A stretch of DNA of 64,000 nucleotides from an uncultured Collinsella sp. (GTDB taxonomy: Bacteria > Actinomycetota > Coriobacteriia > Coriobacteriales > Coriobacteriaceae). The notes beneath the pieces are model-generated. The model had not been told where the DNA came from. It did not search any database and saw nothing but the letters and a program-made list of their open reading frames with translations. The stretch is from contig CALAMG010000017.1 of NCBI GenBank assembly GCA_937925715.1, forward strand, positions 124,001-188,000, written 5' to 3'. The position numbers and the translations under genes were made by a program. Below, piece after piece: positions 59,908 to 64,000 of this stretch (positions are counted from its first letter, which is position 1; each line of letters starts with the position of its first letter).

Positions 59908-62085
59908 ATGTCCGAGCTGTGCTCCGTGCCGCGCGTCTCGGAGCGCTTTGCCCAGAGCAATGCGCTCGACGAGGATATCGCGCGACTCAAATATGTTTCG
60001 GGTAAACGTGAGGAGGCCCTTCGCCGTCTGGGAATTCGGACGGTGGGGGACCTCCTTCTCCATATTCCTCATCGATATCTCGACTTTACGCGCTCCTGGT
60101 CCATCGAGATGGCTCCCATCGGTACCGTTTGCACGATTGTCGCCACGGTCGACCGTATCGTCCAAAAGCAGCCGCGTCCGCGCATGCAGGTGACCGAGGT
60201 CTCGCTTGTTGACGAGACGGGCGTGCTGCAGGTCGCCTTTTTCCGCCAGCCCTGGATTGCTCAGCAGCTTAAGCAGGGCGACCGCCTGGCCGTGATGGGC
60301 AAGGTCGAGTTTGCCTACGGCTTTAAGCAGATGGCCTCGCCCCACTTTGAAAAGCTCGAGGACAGGCGCGCCGCAGGCACCATTCTGCCGGTCCATTACG
60401 TGAGCGATGGCGTGAGCCAGGCGTGGATGCGCCGCATCGTAAGCGGCGCGCTCGAGGTCGTCGGCAATCCGTTCGATCCGATTCCCGCGCCGCTGCGCGC
60501 AAAGCGGAAGCTCATGAGCAATGCCCGCGCGTTGCGTTCGATCCACTTTCCCTCGAGCATGGCTGAGCGCGACATCGCACGCCGGCGTCTTGCCTACGAG
60601 GAGTGCCTCTACCTGCAGCTGGCGCTGCGTCTGCGCAACGACGGTGGCCTGGTCGATGTGGTGCCCTATGCCCACACCGCGGGCGAGCATCTGGGCGCGC
60701 TTAAACAGGCCCTTCCGTTTTCGCTGAGCGACGAGCAGGAGGCCGCATTCCAAGACATCCTGCATGACATGTGCGATGGCGGGCGCGTGATGAACCGTCT
60801 GCTGCTGGGCGATGTCGGTACCGGTAAGACCGCCGTTGCCGCCTGCGCGCTAGCTGTGGCTGCCGATAGCGGCACGCAGGCCTGCGTTATGGCGCCCACG
60901 GGCGTGCTGGCGCGCCAATATGCCGATAAGACCGGCCCTCTGCTCTCGCAGGCCGGCATGTCCTGGGCGCTTCTGACGGGTGCCACGCCGGCGGCCGAGC
61001 GCGAGCGCATCCATGCACAGCTGGAATCAGGCGAGCTCGACGTCCTCTTTGGAACCCACGCGGTCCTTTCGGATAACGTTGCGTTCAAGCATCTGTCGCT
61101 CGTGGTCATCGATGAGCAGCACCGGTTTGGCGTCGGCCAACGCAACGCCCTGCGCGCGAAGGGCCCCGGTGCCGATCTGCTCGTTATGACGGCAACGCCC
61201 ATCCCGCGTACGCTGGCGCTTTCGGTCTACGGCGATCTGGACACGAGTATCATCCGTCATCGGCCTGTCCCCGGCGCTGGCGTGACGACACGCGTGCTCA
61301 CCGAGTCGAGCCGTGACCTCGCCTATGGCGCCATCCGCGAGGCGCATGAAAAGGGTCAGCAGGCCTACGTGATTTGCCCACTCGTGGAGCCGAGTGACTC
61401 GGCCGATGAGCTGGAAGACGTGCCCGGTATTGCCCGCGACGATGAGGGCCGCGTAACCGTACCCGTGCCGCTGCACGATACGGCGACCGAGCTCGATCGC
61501 CTGCGTCTGGCGTTGCCGGGGCTTACCGTCGAGCGCCTTCACGGCCGCATGCCGGCGGGGGAGAAGGACCAGGTTATCGATGCCTTCAAGCGTGGCGAGA
61601 TTGACGTGCTCGTCTCGACTACGGTGGTCGAGGTGGGCGTCGATGTGCCTAACGCCACCGTCATGGTCATCGAGAACGGCGAGCGCTTTGGATTGGCTGC
61701 CCTGCACCAGCTGCGCGGCCGCGTGGGCCGTGGCAGTGTGTCGGGCACGTGCCTGGTCATGACGCACTCCAAGGGCAACGGCGGCGCGTCCGCAGCACAA
61801 GATCGCCTGCAATCGCTCGAAAAAACCGCGGATGGCTTTACGCTCGCCCAGATGGACCTGCGTCTGCGTCACGAGGGCGAAATCCTGGGTTATCGCCAGC
61901 ATGGCGGTGTGACTCTGCGCTTTGTCGACCTGGATGCCGACGAGGAACTAATCGAGTGGGCCCATTTGGACGCGGTCGAGCTCTTGCGGTATGCTTGCAC
62001 CCTTGACTCCGTGGCGACGCGCCCCCTGCGCGATGCGGTCGCCATGCGATATCGACATATTTTTAAGGAGGTCAGCGGAGGATGA
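59908..62085 (+). CDS. recG: ATP-dependent DNA helicase RecG
   Basis: Branch-migrating helicase for stalled forks and recombination. 725 residues: the wedge/OB domain (TVDRIVQKQPRPRMQVTEVSL, YGFKQMASPHFE), helicase motif I LLLGDVGTGKTAVAA, Ia MAPTGVLARQYA, II VVIDEQHRFGVGQR (DEQH), III MTATPIPRTLAL, and VI QLRGRVGRGSVSG, ending with the TRG-like C-terminus. ATG 59908 is ten bases after the previous stop. Overlaps rsmD as ATGA. Confidence 0.96.
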   Translation: MSELCSVPRVSERFAQSNALDEDIARLKYVSGKREEALRRLGIRTVGDLLLHIPHRYLDFTRSWSIEMAPIGTVCTIVATVDRIVQKQPRPRMQVTEVSLVDETGVLQVAFFRQPWIAQQLKQGDRLAVMGKVEFAYGFKQMASPHFEKLEDRRAAGTILPVHYVSDGVSQAWMRRIVSGALEVVGNPFDPIPAPLRAKRKLMSNARALRSIHFPSSMAERDIARRRLAYEECLYLQLALRLRNDGGLVDVVPYAHTAGEHLGALKQALPFSLSDEQEAAFQDILHDMCDGGRVMNRLLLGDVGTGKTAVAACALAVAADSGTQACVMAPTGVLARQYADKTGPLLSQAGMSWALLTGATPAAERERIHAQLESGELDVLFGTHAVLSDNVAFKHLSLVVIDEQHRFGVGQRNALRAKGPGADLLVMTATPIPRTLALSVYGDLDTSIIRHRPVPGAGVTTRVLTESSRDLAYGAIREAHEKGQQAYVICPLVEPSDSADELEDVPGIARDDEGRVTVPVPLHDTATELDRLRLALPGLTVERLHGRMPAGEKDQVIDAFKRGEIDVLVSTTVVEVGVDVPNATVMVIENGERFGLAALHQLRGRVGRGSVSGTCLVMTHSKGNGGASAAQDRLQSLEKTADGFTLAQMDLRLRHEGEILGYRQHGGVTLRFVDLDADEELIEWAHLDAVELLRYACTLDSVATRPLRDAVAMRYRHIFKEVSGG

Positions 62086-62726
62086 GAATCATCGGCGGCG
62101 AATGGCGCGGTCGTAAGATCGAGGAGCCCCGTGGTCGCGATGTCACCCGCCCCACGACTGATCGCGTGCGTGAGGCGTGTGCATCTATGGTCATGTCGGC
62201 ATTCGACTTCGATCTGGACGAGGTCCGCGTGCTGGACGCCTTTGGCGGCTCCGGCGCCTTAGGGTTAGAGATGCTCTCTCGTGGGGCCCGCTCGCTCACG
62301 ACGTTTGAGATCGATCGCAACGCCGCGCGGCTCATTAGCAAGAATATCGAGTCGCTCTGCCGTGACCGTGCGCGTTGGCGCGTGGTCACGGGCGACATGC
62401 TGGTGAGTGCCTCGCGCGGTCGTGTACCCGGCGGCCCCTTTGATCTGGTCCTGCTCGACCCGCCCTATGCTTTTGGTGCCGAGCCGGTCGAGGAGCTGCT
62501 GCAGGACCTGGCTCAGCAGGGTATGCTTGCGTCTGGCGCTTACGCCCTGTTTGAGCATGCCGCCGCCGATGCGGGCGCGCATCCGGCAGGCTTTGGGACT
62601 GTACGTGAGAAGCGCTACGGCATTACCTCGGTCGACCTGCTCCGTTGGGTCGGCGATAGCAAGGACGGCGGCACTGATGCTAACGAAAATGACGAGGCAG
62701 TATCCCCGGAGGACGCCCATGAGTGA
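62082..62726 (+). CDS. rsmD: 16S rRNA (guanine-966-N2)-methyltransferase
   Basis: 214 residues. MRIIGGEWRGRKI, RPTTDRVREACASM, the SAM-binding VLDAFGGSGALGLEMLSRGA, FEIDRNAARLISKN and the catalytic LLDPPYAFG are all present. It is coupled to recG (ATGA) and overlaps coaD by eight bases; rsmD-coaD is a widely conserved pair. The C-terminal 20 residues are acidic and not conserved. Confidence 0.94.
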   Translation: MRIIGGEWRGRKIEEPRGRDVTRPTTDRVREACASMVMSAFDFDLDEVRVLDAFGGSGALGLEMLSRGARSLTTFEIDRNAARLISKNIESLCRDRARWRVVTGDMLVSASRGRVPGGPFDLVLLDPPYAFGAEPVEELLQDLAQQGMLASGAYALFEHAAADAGAHPAGFGTVREKRYGITSVDLLRWVGDSKDGGTDANENDEAVSPEDAHE

Positions 62727-63216
62727 CACTATTAATCGCGTGATCGTCCCGGGCACCTTCGATCCCATCACGTTTGGCCATATCGATGTGATCCGCCGCG
62801 CCCGCCGCATCTTTCCCAGCGTGATCGTCGCCGTGGCCGAGTCGCAGGGTAAAAACGGTGTGGGCACCACGTTTATGCTCGATGAGCGCGTGGCGCTGGC
62901 CCGCGAGGCGCTCGGTGATATCGACGGCGTCGAGGTCCTGCCCTTTACCGGCCTCTTGGTCGACTTCGCTCGTGAGCAGGGGGCGGGGGCCGTGGTCAAG
63001 GGTCTGCGCGCCATGACCGACTTTGAGTATGAGCTGCAGCAGGCCGACCTTAACTATCGCCTGGATAGCGAGCTGGAGTCCATCTTTGTCATGAGTGCGC
63101 CGCAGTACGGCTATATCTCGAGCTCGGTCGTTCGCCAGATCGCCTCGCTCGGCAGTGACGTATCGACGTTTGTCCCGTCCAACGTGGTCGAAGCGCTCAA
63201 ACATCGCTTTTCGTGA
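62719..63216 (+). CDS. coaD: phosphopantetheine adenylyltransferase
   Basis: Penultimate step of coenzyme A synthesis. 165 residues: VIVPGTFDPITFGHIDVIRR with the T/HxGH motif, VAVAESQGKNGVG, VEVLPFTGLLVDFAREQGA, KGLRAMTDFEYELQQA, and SSSVVRQIASLGSDVS. ATG 62719 has CCGGAGGA upstream. A longer open frame from 62407 is only the shadow of rsmD. Confidence 0.95.
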   Translation: MSDTINRVIVPGTFDPITFGHIDVIRRARRIFPSVIVAVAESQGKNGVGTTFMLDERVALAREALGDIDGVEVLPFTGLLVDFAREQGAGAVVKGLRAMTDFEYELQQADLNYRLDSELESIFVMSAPQYGYISSSVVRQIASLGSDVSTFVPSNVVEALKHRFS

Positions 63217-63284
63217 CGTTTCTTATTGCCTGGTGGCATGTGGTAAACTAGCACGATGATATGTTACCTATGAAAGGAGACCGG

Positions 63285-63782
63285 ATGCCGGGCGAGAATT
63301 TTCCTGGCGATAGGATCGTCAGCTTGGTCGATGAGCTCGAAGGGCTGATCGAGGAAGCCAAGCCGCCTTTCGGCAAGAACGCTCAGTTCAAGGTCATCGA
63401 CGCCGACGTGTTCTTCAACATCCTCGACGAGATCCGCATGAGCTATCCCGAGGAGTGGCAGAAGTCCCGCCGTATCCTTAAGGAGCGCGAGGAGCTTATG
63501 GCTTCCGCCGCCGCTCAGGCCGATTCCATCATCGCTGACGCTCAGCAGCAGGCCCTCACCATTGCCGGTGAGCAGGAGATCGTCCGCCTTGCGCAGCAGC
63601 AGGCCGACGACATCCGCGATCGTGCCCAGCAGTACGAGCGCGAGACGCGTTATGCTGCCGAGGACTACGCAGAGCAGGTCTTTACGCACCTGGAGGAGAA
63701 CCTCAAGAGCCTGACCGGCACCGTTACCCGTTGCCGTCAGCAGCTCAACGAGGGTGCCGCCCAGCAGAATGGTCAGTGGTAA
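63285..63782 (+). CDS. coiled-coil protein, DivIVA/ATPase-like
   Basis: 165 residues, no signal or membrane segment. After a short N-terminal region (ENFPGDRIVSLVDELEGLIEEAK) and a conserved-looking VIDADVFFNILDEIRMSYPEEW, residues 65-150 are a long Ala/Gln/Glu-rich coiled coil. It is found between coaD and the DUF177/rpmF genes in related Actinomycetota, so it belongs to the core genome, but its function is unknown; a link with cell division is only suggested by the DivIVA-like build. ATG 63285 has AAAGGAGA five bases upstream. Confidence 0.75.
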   Translation: MPGENFPGDRIVSLVDELEGLIEEAKPPFGKNAQFKVIDADVFFNILDEIRMSYPEEWQKSRRILKEREELMASAAAQADSIIADAQQQALTIAGEQEIVRLAQQQADDIRDRAQQYERETRYAAEDYAEQVFTHLEENLKSLTGTVTRCRQQLNEGAAQQNGQW

Positions 63783-64000
63783 TGGCTGAGTTCCCGAGCG
63801 TTACCGTCGATCTTTCCGAGCAGCTCGAGTTTCCTGGAGATTCGTATCCGCTGACCGGTAAGGTCGATGTCGCCACCTACACGGTGGGCGAGAAGGAGTA
63901 CCAGCTACAGGACGGCATCGACTACGACGTTGTCTTTACCAATGCCGGTACCGGTGTCTTGCTCACGGGCATGGTTCGCGCGCACGCCACCGGCGAGTGC
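63782..64000 (+). CDS. DUF177 (YceD) family protein, 5' part
   Basis: The first 73 residues are present, beginning MAEFPSVTVDLSEQLEFPG; the frame runs off the window. TVGEKEYQLQDGIDYDVVFTNAGTGVLLTG matches the DUF177 pattern, a protein linked to 23S rRNA maturation and normally encoded directly before rpmF. Its ATG overlaps the previous stop by one base. Confidence 0.75.
   Translation, partial: MAEFPSVTVDLSEQLEFPGDSYPLTGKVDVATYTVGEKEYQLQDGIDYDVVFTNAGTGVLLTGMVRAHATGEC

Noticed and set aside
57675..59990. 771-residue open frame on the minus strand over the Asp23 and DAK2 genes
   Set aside because: Both plus-strand genes are clearly real, and the minus frame has no family features.

Overview
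The window reads as the chromosome of a Collinsella-like member of the Coriobacteriia (Actinomycetota). This is inferred from GC-rich core genes whose products are dominated by GCC/CGC/GAC codons, from the house-keeping gene set, from a LoaP-type NusG paralogue ahead of a surface-polysaccharide operon, and from the gut-anaerobe accessory content. It is not a database identification.

Layout. 1-545 is the 3' end of thrS with two intrinsic terminators. 651-13644 is a capsule or exopolysaccharide locus. A NusG-family antiterminator (loaP-like) stands first, then a leader with a perfect hairpin, then a tightly overlapped operon: an initiating sugar-phosphate transferase, two GT4 and two GT2 glycosyltransferases, a Wzy polymerase, a Wzx flippase, two pyruvyl-transferase-family proteins and two ferredoxin/FrhB-domain proteins. 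It is visibly more AT-rich than its flanks, so probably acquired. 13645-24000 is an accessory zone. It holds a decayed IS256-type transposase, an unknown membrane-anchored protein, a DUF2806-like protein that abuts a truncated transglutaminase-type surface protein, a PD-(D/E)XK-nuclease-like protein, an Abi_2/HEPN gene with a structured leader, and an ATPase/RloB pair lying between two copies of a ~118 bp inverted-repeat element.

24027-35122 is a Gram-positive-type Pel polysaccharide operon (pelD-E-A-F-G order), with PelD keeping a c-di-GMP I-site but a degenerate GGDEF, followed by CotH-kinase, VTC-domain and DUF4956 genes in the same overlapped run. 35199-39413 is a sucrose module: LacI-type regulator, two operator copies, a PTS EIIBC and a GH32 sucrose-6-phosphate hydrolase. 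39509-40847 has a MetB-family protein lacking the usual PLP lysine motif and a convergent ModE-like regulator. 41041-45502 carries guaB and leuS with several long hairpins between them.

45652-64000 is core genome: promoter and attenuator, rimP-nusA-infB-rbfA-nrnA-truB-ribF-dnaG, rpoD, two tandem tRNA-Asn genes, an Asp23 protein with a DAK2/FakA-type kinase, recG-rsmD-coaD, a small coiled-coil protein and the start of a DUF177 (YceD) gene. No CRISPR array, rRNA or intact insertion sequence was seen.
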